Origin: Rhizopus arrhizus
Taxonomy: Eukaryota > Mucoromycota > Mucoromycetes > Mucorales > Rhizopodaceae
Length of the DNA: 64,000 nucleotides
NCBI GenBank assembly: GCA_024220505.1
Contig: JAKZZE010000040.1
Coordinates: 124,001 to 188,000 of the forward strand
Direction: 5' to 3'
Numbering within the stretch: position 1 is the first letter of the stretch; each line of letters starts with the position of its first letter. The notes beneath the pieces were generated by a model that searched no databases, was not told where the DNA came from, and saw nothing but the letters and a program-made list of their open reading frames with translations. The translations under genes and the position numbers were made by a program. This document shows, piece after piece, positions 1 to 9,847 of this stretch.

Positions 1-451
1 TCTAAAATTGTGATTTGTATACTGAGATCTTGAAAGGAAACTGGCGTAATCTTTCCCAAATTAATCGCGCAGTTGAACAAGATGCTTTGATTATGCCTAG
101 GGAATATGACGATGAACTGGTCGAGGAATTAGGTCTTGAAACGCAACAGGTGGGGAAAAATCAGAGGAAAACGAGGAAGAGTTTGCAAATGAGACAGTAG
201 AAGAAGCACATATGCGTGTATAAACCTTTTTAGACGGTCAACTCAATCAGCCAGAATTAAAAGTGAAATTCAATAGCAAAAACAATCATAAAAAAAAACA
301 TCCTGAAAATGACGTTATTCAGATTATCAATTACATTAACGGCAAACCTACTGTAGTTTTGAATCCAATCAAGCAATCCTTATGTAAAATAGTCGAATAT
401 GATTTTAGTGTGGTACTCTGTTGCATTAGAAATAGGAACAAACAAATATGA
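1..451 (+). pseudogene. Decayed 3' end of an unidentified gene
   Basis: Two short open stretches, about 15-200 and 215-451, read as protein-like sequence on the plus strand (for example NRAVEQDALIMPREYDDELV, and later DVIQIINYINGKPTVVLNP). They are separated by stop codons. The second stretch is open from about position 215, without a start codon. I do not recognise the protein. It may be the last exons of a gene that begins outside the window, or a relic. No splice join that removes the stops was convincing. Confidence 0.3.
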
Positions 452-587
452 ACACCCCTTCTTCCATCAGGAAACCGACTGTATATTATAGTCATTCAAT
501 TAACTGAACTTAAAACTTGCTTTTACATTAATATATCAAAAAATAGTGTCAACATGTTATCAAGAACCAAGAAAAGACAATTTATTA

Positions 588-1934
588 TTACAAGATAAAA
601 CGAATGGAGAGTTCATCTTCATCTTTTTCTTTTGGGAGTAAGATACCATATCCTGCACCTTTTACGGGTTTCTCTATCTTTGTGTTCACCATTTCAGAAA
701 GGTTTGACTGAACATCTTCACCCATTAATTTTCTGATTACAGAATTGTCGTGCTCTTCTTTTATTTATTTTTTACTACATTATGGCTTTTCTCCAAGCAT
801 TCCTAAGATTCCTGTTAAGATACAATATTGTAGAATAACAACATGCCCATCTTACCTTCAAGCACCAGGCAAAGTTACCCAAAGCAAGGATATTCTTGAT
901 ATCTTGTTGGCTTGTTGGTACTTTGGCTCTGTAAATCTTTCTTAATGCATATACTTTTTAGAGAAAAGCTCCAGACTCCACAAGTGCAATGAGTCATCTA
1001 AATAAAAACTTTAGTAAACATATTTTGTAACTACATTTGTCAAAATAGATTGCATACCTCTTGCATGAATAAATGCAACTGTTAGATTTTGTGCAGTTTC
1101 CAAAGTTGCGTTATTGTATTTTTTAAAGATTGCATTGAACAAAGTCAAAGCATCAAACGTACCCTTAACATGGTCGTAACCAAGTTTACCGCTCTCCTTA
1201 AAAAGAAAAGTGCTTGATGTCTCCAACAGGCAAACTTCGTTTCCAAACTGATCAAGTATACACCCATCAGCCTTATATTCATCATCAAAAGCCTTCAAAA
1301 TATACTCTGCAAGCATGAGTTTCATTTTTGGCTTGATAGCATTGATGGAAATATCGATGAGTGGCCAGACAACGTAATGGTTAAACGTATTTTCATTGCC
1401 AGAAGAAAGAAAATCATAGAGTGCTGGTTCCTTAAATAAGCTATGGCTAAAATCGAACAAAGGCTATTAGCTATGTGTACATCGAAAAAAATCAGGCTTT
1501 TAACAAGTACCAATTGAAAAACCAATCCTCGGCAAATGTTGATTCGGGGGTCATGCTTACTTCAATATTACCCAGGTGGTCTCCAGTTAGACTACAAAAA
1601 AAAAACCATGATAAATATTTAACCCAATTGCTACTGATGCATACCTCTGTCATACTCTTCAGGATGTTACATGCAGTGAAAGTAAACTGAGGACATGATT
1701 GGAAAAGTGACTTAATTTCATGAACACTAATTCCAAGATGATCATGCAATGCCTCTGTTGTTTGTGAGTTACACTTGATTGAGTAGCCACATTCGATTAC
1801 ATGATACTTCTCTGGGAGTCGCCTTTGATTCCTATTATCGTATATGAGAAAAAGTGTTTTTATTTACACAATATATTTTATCTACCATTAAAGAGATCAT
1901 TACTTGTTTCAAGGTCAATAGTTAATTCAGGCAT
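588..1934 (-). pseudogene. Uncharacterised multi-exon family gene (copy 1), frameshifted
   Basis: The start MPELTIDLETSNDLFN lies at 1934 and the frame runs through several exons to a stop at 588-590. The best preserved exon (about 1060-1455) contains WPLIDISINAIKPKMKLML, then KADGCILDQFGNEVCLLETS. Later exons give DDSLHLWSLELFSKKY, then LRKIYRAKVPTSQQDIKN, LALGNFAWCLK, and the last exon EKPVKGAGYGILLPKEKDED. The last exon is too short to show as a long ORF. The frame breaks between KKYMH and LRKIY (about 960), and an early exon join near 1850 is out of phase, so the copy looks damaged. The D-G...E-T-S pattern is shared with the three neighbouring relatives and resembles the catalytic strands of PD-(D/E)XK nuclease folds. 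That link is inference. I recall similar repeated genes in Mucorales, without a known function. Confidence 0.5.
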
Positions 1935-2049
1935 GGCGATGAAGAAAACCCTTTTTGATTTTTAAAGCTTACTTTGTATTCAAAAGATGCTCATTTTCAT
2001 GGCGATTCTAATGGTATACTTTTCGATGTGGTTAGATAACTCAAGGTCT

Positions 2050-3533
2050 TTATTTGCATCGTGCTCGTAACATGTCCTCACTGGGTACATTGATGGCTCC
2101 AGTGTGTTCGTTGATAAGTTGCTCTGTGAGAATATCCTGTTCCTTGATCATGTCCTACATGATGTATAGGTTGAATGACCAGTTTCGTGTATATATGGTC
2201 TTACCTTTAATGTGAATAACAATTCGAAAACTTGAAACCAATACTTTCTTTCCGACCAACTGTGCGGGATCAGGATTGAGCGTTCCCAAATACACGCCCA
2301 CCGATCATCTGCCACAACAAAGGTAGAAAGCAGTGTAAGCTTATAGTCCACAAATTGCAAACCAAAAAACTTCCGTTTTGCAAACGTGTTGTACGAAGCT
2401 TGCTGGTATCGAGATTTTTCTTCTCGGAGGCAAATAGAGGTATATTCAAGCAACTTTAGAGTGTCTTCTTCCGTGTGGATACCATCCTCCAAGCTAAGTA
2501 TAAACCAAATTAATTAATATATATCATCATTATAATAAAAAAGGAATATTACCCGGATGATTCAATCAGAATCCGATGGATATGATCCAATGTTATCATG
2601 CCAATACCATCCAATAGTTTAGTAGCCTCAGGAACACAAATTGAAAGGCCCTTCTCACACCTATTTTAAGATAAACATGGTTAAACAAATCCATACACGG
2701 ACATAAACACACCTACCAAACAAATGCTATCGAACCCATGATTGCTGATAAGTACTTGAAAAGTGGAACGATAGATTCAACGAATGGTGTTCACTCATTG
2801 GTAACGGCAGGATAAGCAGGCTTTTCACAAGTGGCAGTGAAGTCTGTCAAGATCAACCTCACCAGTTCCATTTCCAGTTTCTCTTCTTCAGCACATCCGT
2901 TTTCATATCCATGCGTCCATAAAAATTGACGTAAACCATTAAGAGGTTGATCCAAGGCACGTTTTAGGAACTGGTGGACAATCGATCGCTTCTTCAAAGA
3001 CAAGATACCAGCTTGGCTATTTTTGTTCTTCTCATATTTGTCGATCAGTTCCTTAGGGATGTCAATAGAATGCATATCACTGATCTTGATAGCGTACAAT
3101 GGTGAAAGCTGAGTTTGATCCTCATCAGAAATGCGTGGTTTGTGGGTTGATGTGGATGCTTTCATTTATGGGTTGAAGTTGTAGTGTTTCTTTCCTTTTT
3201 TCACTTTGAGCTGATCGTGGTTGCCATCAAGTTGCTTGCGTTTGTTTGACTAAAAGAAAATGGAGATGAATTATCCATCCTTCGACAAACCTTATACTTT
3301 TTATCTTACATCTTCTGCAACTGATGTCTGATTAACAGTAACAGATCCATGTGAGTGCCATTTGACCGCTACTTTGTTGGTCGCCATAGAACTGTTCTTA
3401 GTTTCGTTGTCCAGTACCATGTGAAAACTCTACTAATAAAAACAATTAATCGTACTTTGATGTATGCATTCATCCAATACCTTGAGAGTAGACTTCAACT
3501 TCGTTATAGCCGATGCTTGTTGTGGTCTTGACA
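2050..3533 (-). pseudogene. Uncharacterised multi-exon family gene (copy 2), two nonsense codons
   Basis: Reading from 3533, exons give MSRPQQASAITKLKSTLK, then MATNKVAVKWHSHGSVTV, then KRKQLDGNHDQLKVKKGKK, then a TAA (3166-3168) directly before MKASTSTHKPRISDEDQ. The long exon to 2791 contains LKRALDQPLNGLRQFLW and ends with an in-frame TGA (2791-2793), after which the frame goes on as TPFVESIVPLFKYLS. Downstream exons give LLDGIG...HRILIESSG, DTLKLLEYTSICLREEKSRY, then SWSERKYWFQVFELLFTLK, and finish DMIKEQDILTEQLINEH to the stop at 2050-2052. Position by position the region from TPFVES onward matches the copy at 7823-9038 (FVKYIIPMFKYFS, FFIESSSEFEKENV, DDTLKLL). Two internal stops make this a pseudogene unless they are spliced out in a way I cannot see. 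A competing ORF at 3504-3689 overlaps the first exon in another frame. Confidence 0.5.
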
Positions 3534-3980
3534 TTGCGATTCCATCAAGTCAGTTTCAATCTTTCTCAACAAATAGCTGCTGGAAAGGCTCGGATGTTTA
3601 GTGCAATAATCTTTAAGTAGAGAATCTATACACCACAATCTAGGAGGGATTTTGCACAAATAATCTTTGGGTGTCCTGAAAGAATCCATGACAAAAAAAA
3701 AACAATTGTCTAATCATAAGCAGTAATTATACACGCACCATGTTTTTTCCCACTCCTATTTTCAACTTATTTGTTTTCGTTTAAGCATGCTTTTCCAGTG
3801 TTACAGTTTCATTTTTAATGCTAACATGTCTTGTTTATAACAGATGAAACTTGTTGGTCACTTAATTAAAGAATGTGAAACTTAAAAAGGAAATATTAAA
3901 ATAAGGAGCATTCACTTGCACGAAACACATCTACAAATGAACCAATTCAAATTAAGAGCATGGCTTGTTACAGCCTCTTT

Positions 3981-5215
3981 TCATGCAAGGATCGATGGAA
4001 TTTCTTTGATGAATGCTTTTAGTTTTCTTGGCGTATTGGGGATCTCCATGGTTGTGTCGATTTTTCTATACATCGTATCATCAAATATAAGGAGCTTTTC
4101 GAAGTAGATGTAGTGACCTATTACAAAAAAAGGGAATTTAGCATAAGCTGGAGACATATGATGCTGTATTACCATAACATCTCATGCAAAACATTCGATT
4201 GGTTTTAGCATCCTTCATAACTTTGATCACACTACTATACAGCTTTTCAATGTCTTTTGAATTTTTTCGAGATGAGGTTTTGTCATTGATCCTTCCTGAA
4301 AATTCGATAAGACCTGGGCTAATCGATTTCTTTCCAACCTTGAAGAGAACTCCATCAAATTTGCTTCGATCAGTAGAATAAAATTCTCTTTCGAGCCATC
4401 CTAGTTCAATCACACCATTATTGGCAATGAACAATTGGTTTACAAGGTAGATTATCAGATAACTAGCTGCTGTTCTCTCGAGCATAATCTTGTTCAAGGG
4501 CCTATTTGGGGAGCTCACTCGATCCAAGCTACAGATGTGTGGATTAGCGATATGTAAATATAAGCAATATGCCAATTAAAGGACTCTTTTTGTGCTACTT
4601 ACAAGTACCGTATCGTTATTTCCATAAAATTAGCGTCATCGTGGGCGACGAGATCGAAGTCTTTACGATATCCAACGTCATACAGTGTTTCGCGTAATGC
4701 ACGTGTTGATAATGGCGCTTTATCGAGGGCATTGCTAAGCTCACTGGCATAAGCGGACATTGGAACAGGATCCATATTGGCTGCCTCAATTATTGCGTTA
4801 AATTGATCAGTTGGGATCTCTAATTTCAATATATCCAGAGCTGTTGTTGATGATAAATCAATAGTTTGTAATCTGCCAACTCTACTCGATTTACAATATT
4901 AGTTCTGCCAATGAACGAATATGTTAACACCAACAAATACTTACTCGTCAGATGCGAGATTTGCCGCTTGCCGTAATGTAACCTCAGTACCACTTTCAGC
5001 AAAGGATAATTTATATTGGCTTAGGTGCGTATCATTAGATTCAAAGTGGTGAACATGGTATTTACAATCAGGATTTACTAGAAGACTGATGCCTTGACTA
5101 CATTTGGTAGCGAGAGGTTGAGTTTTGATACCATATGTGTGGAACTGTTTCCAATGTGTTGAGTATTTGAGTGGGCTTAAGAGCCATGTCTCTGTAAGAA
5201 GAAGGATAGAGTGTG
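3981..5215 (-). CDS. Uncharacterised family gene (copy 3), apparently intact, 5' end uncertain
   Basis: Exons join in phase: ETWLLSPLKYSTHWKQF...TLRQAANLASDE (about 5215-4950), SRVGRLQTIDL...PVPMSAYASELSNALDKAPL (4885-4602), LDRVSSPNRPLNKIMLERTA...LIEFSG...SKDIEKLYSSVI (4530-4165), and GHYIYFEKLLIFDDTMYRK...KEIPSILA to a stop at 3981. The 4165 intron is a clean GT...TAATAG. The first exon shown follows an acceptor-like CTTACAG at 5216, so an upstream starting exon is probably missing from this model. The segment KFDGVLFKVGKKSISPGLIE has the D-G...E-x-S spacing seen in the other copies and is followed, as in them, by a helix-like stretch with K-x-L-Y/L. This is the only one of the four without an obvious break. 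The function is unknown, and a nuclease-like fold is only a hypothesis. Confidence 0.5.
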
Positions 5216-5682
5216 ATATTTAGGGTTTATAATATAAAATAAGTGAGAGTCAAAGTAGATTGTCCTTTATTCAAGTAAAAAATATGAGGGTATTTATACT
5301 TTTCTGATGATAAATTATTTATAGGATTGGTATTGTTTGACAACTTTTTATAAAGAAGTAATTATTAATCCTGATCCAGGAACTTGTTATTTGAGGTGGC
5401 ATAATACAATGTCCAATATTCCCAATTTGGATAATCATTGTTTGTAGTAATTTACATTATTACTTTATTACTTGTGTAAATACCACATAGAGGAGAAATG
5501 AACTATATTAAGGAGTGGATTGAGGGCCTGGCGAGCTAAGCCAGTTGCATTGAAAAGGGAGATCGTGAGAGTAGTCATAGGGAAGGATCATCTTCCATTT
5601 GGGACTCCATGAAGTTGGACTGAGTGTTATTGCAGTCGTTCATAGTACTCATGTGCTCATCTTCAAAGAAAAGAGAATCGGC
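5216..5682. other. No gene seen; probable upstream region of the copy-3 gene
   Basis: AT-rich sequence with a TATA-like tract near 5230-5240 in minus orientation. I see no coding stretch and no repeat. Confidence 0.3.
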
Positions 5683-5966
5683 TTATGCGTGACTGGCACG
5701 TCGGTTTGAAGAAAGAGTTTTCTCCAAGGTCTGTTTGCTGATCCAGCCTTTGTTAAAGAAGTGTCGTGCAACAGCGAATTTAACCGGGACACGGATGAAT
5801 CGCAGTGCACGTTCCATGCGGTTACAATGATGCATAAACGCGAGATTGGTTCGTTCTTCATCGGTAAAGTCGACGTATTTGGGATCACGGTGGATGTTAG
5901 GGTTACATGGGTCAAATTCATCCTTCAGAGAAATTTTAAATCGCTTTAGTTGGGACTCATGTCATC
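5683..5966 (-). pseudogene. Unidentified coding fragment without a start codon
   Basis: One minus-strand frame is open from about 5966 to a stop at 5683-5685 and reads SQLKRFKISLKDEFDPCNPN, then KYVDFTDEERTNLAFMHHCN, then ALRFIRVPVKFAVARHFF, ending SSNRRASHA. Its composition looks like real protein: charged, without low-complexity runs. No methionine start or clean splice acceptor keeps the frame at its 5' end, because a TGA lies just upstream. The ATG ORFs on either strand here are shadows of it. I do not recognise the family. It may be a leftover exon of the accessory block around it. Confidence 0.35.
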
Positions 5967-6103
5967 TACAACTTCTGGAAAAAAATGGAGATATTACAAG
6001 CTAAGCACATCTCAAAAGACAATCTTTTGACAAATTAACCAATCGAATTGAACTGAGTTCAGTTTATGAAATAAAACAGATACAAAGATACCCAGGGCTC
6101 AGC

Positions 6104-6448
6104 ATGACCGGATCCTCTCCTACATGGACCCTGACAGAGCCAATCAACAACAACACGAGCAATTTATCTTTTGCACTTTATAACGACAAAAACGTCCCAT
6201 TAGCCGAATTTCACTGTTCTTCTGCTGCAGAAGCAGCAGAGTGGAAAGGTGGGTTCAGCATGCTACTGGACAAAAAATTCGCAAGCAAAGAGACCGCAGA
6301 ACTGTTTCATACATTAACTGAGGTTGGTGTCAAAGTGAAGCTATTGCAAATTGCTGGGGATAGAGTAGAAATACCACACAGTGCAGTAGAAATTCCCCCG
6401 GTTCCACCTGGTTTGGGATCAGGTTTCTTTTATAACACAATTGAATAA
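6104..6448 (+). CDS. Small hypothetical protein, 114 aa
   Basis: A single open frame begins MTGSSPTWTLTEPINNN and ends GSGFFYNTIE. It is followed within 40 bp by an AT-rich, A-run-containing 3' region. Around residues 18-55 it has alternating hydrophobic residues (LSFALYNDKNVPLAEFHC, then AAEAAEWKGGFSMLLDKKF), which could form a small beta/alpha domain of the PH-like or nuclear-transport type. I cannot assign it. No signal peptide or membrane segment is visible. Codon use and the absence of low complexity favour a real gene. Confidence 0.5.
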   Translation: MTGSSPTWTLTEPINNNTSNLSFALYNDKNVPLAEFHCSSAAEAAEWKGGFSMLLDKKFASKETAELFHTLTEVGVKVKLLQIAGDRVEIPHSAVEIPPVPPGLGSGFFYNTIE

Positions 6449-7299
6449 AAATATAAACAAGCCAAAAAAAAAAAAAGTTGGCAAGCTTTTGTTCATATAT
6501 AATAGCTTAAAATTGTTTAAGCCTTTGTCTTTAGAGCAAGATGCACTTTTTATTAGCAGGATTGAATGAATTGGCTGAATCTATAAACCATCGAGTTTCT
6601 TGAAAAAGCATATACAGTGTTGATAAATAAAAGTCACAGCCAACTTCTGCATGAACTTTTATTTGAATACTCCTTTCTGAAACAGTGGAGATATTATTTA
6701 TCATCAATCAAAGCAGTCTACTTTAATTCTTCTCTATCTTTTACTCCATTCGGGTAGTCTGATAATTTATTAATCGTTTGAGCCTGATTCGAACTATGAA
6801 CTTGTTTGTTAGTCTGGGGTTTTAGTTTCTCTGTTCTAACATTGGCACTTTTGGTGTACAGTTGGGCTGGTAAATTTTGTCGGTTTGAAGTAAATAAATT
6901 TCGTTTAGCAAAAAAAACAAATGTCGTTTTCAGAAAAATAAATGTCACTAACCTAAATAAAAAATTTCGTTTAGTACATTTATTGTTGTCACTTTGTACT
7001 TGTTTTAATGCAATACCTGTATTAAATGACCAAAGCGATAACCTTGGTGGTGAATTTTTTAAGATTTTCCTACTTTTGTTCTACTTAAAGATGATCAGTC
7101 TATAGGATATTTTCTGGTGAAAAGGCTAGAGCGTTCGCCAGTCTTTCTCAAACTATTTAGGATCTTGAGAAAATTCAATACGACTGCTTGATCGCGATTC
7201 CAAAGTCTTCTTTTTATTTCTGTGGTTTTTTGTTCAAGACATGAGAGGCTCTTACACTTAATACTGCATTAGTTATCAAGAATTAATCTAGTTTTTTTC
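6449..7299. other. No confident gene
   Basis: AT-rich intergenic sequence. Overlapping ORFs on both strands at 6718-7105 are rich in K, N, F and L. They look like chance frames in AT-rich DNA. Confidence 0.3.
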
Positions 7300-7780
7300 T
7301 TCTTCTTCTTCTTTGGATTACCTCAGCAAACCATTGCATAGCATGTTTGGCTTCTTTTTCCGTTGGTAAGGGCGAGGGTTTGGCACGGTTTTGAATTTTT
7401 CTAATTCATTTTCATGCGTTGGATAAATGGGAAGATATTTTGTATTTATTGAGTAAGTTGACAACAAACCCATTCTTCTTTAACATCCTGATTAATCTCT
7501 TGCTTCTTGTCGGTTCTTAATGCTTGACATTAGGGGCGAACCAATCTCCAAAAACTAAGACAGCATCTTGACCAAACTTTACTTTTAAGCTACACACCAA
7601 TTTTTGATCACTCTGGTCAAAGAAGAGTTTACTTGAAAAATTTGATTTTCGAAAAGGTAAAAGCTGTAGCTTTTCTAATGCTGTACTGGTAGTCTTTTTG
7701 TAATTGCTTTGCTGTGACAGTCTATACATCTCTTTTGCCTGTCCTAGAACTATGCTTTTACTGTAGCATTGTTTGTATCA
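7300..7780 (-). pseudogene. Decayed Fanzor/TnpB-like (OrfB) C-terminal fragment
   Basis: The minus strand reads LPFRKSNFSSKLFFDQSDQK, then LKVKFGQDAVLVFGDWFAPN, a stop, then EPTRSKRLIRMLKKNGFVV. In shifted frames it continues with THENELEKFKTVPNPRPYQR and NMLCNGLLR. This order matches my memory of the C-terminal half of TnpB/Fanzor-type proteins: a conserved GDW/GNW segment, an EP-T-KG-like motif, then a zinc ribbon. Here the expected CPTC-type knuckle has lost its first cysteine pair, and at least one stop and one frame change interrupt it. No N-terminal RuvC part is visible upstream. The assignment is by recollection of motif order, so it is moderate. Confidence 0.5.
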
Positions 7781-7825
7781 CATTGGAAGTCGAAGCGGAG
7801 TCAAACAATCAACATTACTTAAATG

Positions 7826-7837
7826 CCTCCTGCACAA
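7826..7837 (+). repeat. Target-site duplication, left copy
   Basis: CCTCCTGCACAA, identical to 8026-8037 and exactly 200 bp away. It begins directly after the ATG of the copy-4 gene. Confidence 0.8.
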
Positions 7838-8025
7838 TTTTTTTTTTTTTTATGAATGAAAATTTTATTTATTAGAACTCATCAAAGAGTATAAGGGTTA
7901 AGAGCGATACAAGTGTATGAAACAGTGACTTGTCGCGAAAATACAAAAGGTATTAGAATAAAGAATTGTATGTGGATAGTTTCAATAGTTCCTTCTGGAT
8001 TTGATTGAGGACAATTTCATCCAAA
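7838..8025 (-). mobile_element. Short poly(A)-tailed retroposon (SINE or truncated LINE), minus strand
   Basis: A 188-bp insert starts with 14 T on the plus strand, which is a 3' poly(A) tail on the minus strand. It is flanked by perfect 12-bp direct repeats CCTCCTGCACAA. The minus-strand end before the tail reads AATAAATAAAATTTTCATTC, a polyadenylation-signal-like end. These are the marks of target-primed reverse transcription. It contains no obvious ORF. I could not match its body to either LINE in the window. Confidence 0.75.
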
Positions 8026-8037
8026 CCTCCTGCACAA
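8026..8037 (+). repeat. Target-site duplication, right copy
   Basis: CCTCCTGCACAA, the partner of 7826-7837. It bounds the retroposon on the side opposite its poly(T) stretch. Confidence 0.8.
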
Positions 8038-9063
8038 AATGAGAATACGTGGAATCAAGAAAAACTACAAGTTCTAAAACTATTTGGATTCTTCCCTCAA
8101 TACAGGAAACCCAGCACTTAATTATTTCAGCTTTGCTGATACCTATCAAGGAACAAGAAGAGCAACAAATAATCACTTCAAGGATCTTCTTGACAACATT
8201 TCGACTAATCAAAACAATAAGCTAACCAAAATAGCTAAAGATGCAAAGAAACTATTTAATGTCATTATTAATACTTGTTAATACTTGCTAAAAATCTAAC
8301 AACTTTCATTCTTGTAGTCGCGAGACGATGATTGTGAGTTTGGGCAAACTTATCAAGCTTATTGGGAAGAAAGAAGTAGCGGCAGTTTAAGAAAACAAAT
8401 GGAGAAAGAAAATCGAAAGACAGTTGTCAGATTAAACAGGCTAACCAACCGAAGAATAAGGGCTCTTGCCGAGGAGGTTAGTATCCCTAAGAATTTATCA
8501 AGTGGTATAATAAGGGAAGTGACGCCTAAACTTTAAAACACATAGGCTTCTCATCCAAATGAGGGCAACATTAATGTAGATGATGAACGAGAGGGCGGCA
8601 TCAATGTACTTTGTTAAATATATCATACCAATGTTTAAGTACTTCAGCCAGGAAACAAACCTTATCGAATTCTTTTGGTGTGAAAAGGGTCTAGAGTCGT
8701 ATGGAATGGCTACTTTGGAAAATAACAATTATGTTGCGAGCTATTCAGATAGAAAGTATGCAGATGCGTTGGGAAAAAATGCGGTGACCGACAATGAAGA
8801 GTTCTTTATCGAGTCTAGTAGTGAATTCGAAAAGGAGAATGTTAGCCACTCTTTGGATGATACGCTTAAATTATTGGCAAAGTGTAGCAGTGCGTTACTT
8901 CATGTTATTAAGCATAATAAGAAGGCTGGTATCGACACCATAATCAAAAAGTGCACACTTGGCGTCCAACTAATAAAAAAAAACCTTGACACTGACAAAG
9001 GTGACCCTATCAAAGACTGGCAAGTGGAGACTTACTGAAGTAAGATCGAGTTGTACACCAACT

Positions 9064-9200
9064 TGTACCCTTGATCCCAAAAGGGTTTTTTAGTCACCAC
9101 TATCCTTCCTTTATGAACTGCCTCGGGCGGAAAAGATGTAATATTACAATCGTGCGCCCAATAGAGGTTTAATTATTTATAAATAAAAATCTGTTTAATC
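9064..9200 (+). mobile_element. LINE 3'-tail remnant (same family as the element at 59726-61815)
   Basis: The segment follows the 3' untranslated tail of the LINE at 61670-61815 in order: TACCCTT, an AAAGG-TTTTTT stretch, CTCGGGC / CCCGGGC, then TTTATAAATAAAAAT and an end in TTTAATC. Similarity is partial, with small indels, so this is an old 5'-truncated copy. It starts 26 bp after the stop of the copy-4 pseudogene. I found no clear target duplication. Confidence 0.6.
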
Positions 9201-9816
9201 GTAAAAGTCAATAGCTAGCCCAGCACATTTTCCAATTAAAAAAAAAAAACAGTTCATATTTTTCCTACGAGAGTTATTATTAGATAGATAATATGATGCG
9301 AACGATGAAAAAGAAAACTAATAACCGTATCTATTATAGCAAAATAAAAAAACCCCAGTGAGGCAAGAAGTCAAATAGAAGATTTTCATAGACTAAAAAC
9401 TTGGAGGGAAGAATTTGGTTAGTACAAATCATCCATTACTTCTACAGACAAGTCTGTTAAGTTACAAACCGTTTTTTGGATAAACTTTTCCTTTTGATGA
9501 TTACAAACCTGCAAGCTTTTGAGATTAGATGAAAACAAAATTTTATTTGTCACAGGAGAAACATGATGGAATTTATTTCCAGATTTATATTCTATTTCTT
9601 TTTAATATTTCCAAGGAGAGAAAGAGAGGTTTACAGTTGTCAAAGGATAAAAAACAAATCTCATTATATCAACACCGTCCCTTTCAGAAAAAAAAAAGCG
9701 GGTTGAAGACAAGATTGAAGTGTGTTGGCTATATTTATCTATTCAAGTCCTATTCTTTGCATCTTGAAACAGTTTAGAAACGCCCACTTGTTTTTAGAAA
9801 TTTATGATTAGAATCT

Positions 9817-9847
<31 letters not shown>

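Larger units (their letters stand above)
7823..9038 (+). pseudogene. Uncharacterised family gene (copy 4), interrupted by a retroposon
   Basis: An ATG at 7823 is followed by CCTCCTGCACAA. The next codons resume at 8038 after a 200-bp insertion-plus-duplication. With the insert ignored the start reads MPPAQNENTWNQEKLQVLKL. Further exons give LNYFSFADTYQGTRRATNNH (8120-8281), SRDDDCEFGQTYQAYWEERS...RLTNRRIRALAEE (8320-8475), and a last exon (about 8600-9038) with FVKYIIPMFKYFSQETNLIE, WCEKGLESYGMATLENNN, FFIESSSEFEKENVSHSLDD and KKAGIDTIIKKCTLGVQLI. The last exon is collinear with copy 2 at 2050-3533. The frame around 8100 and 8550 needs shifts I could not resolve by introns. The TGA at 9036-9038 falls where copy 2 has an arginine, so it may be a nonsense change rather than the original end. 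Confidence 0.45.

Noticed and set aside
9529..9777. 82-codon plus-strand ORF
   Set aside because: Low-complexity K/S/Y/L peptide without homology-like features, next to homopolymer tracts.
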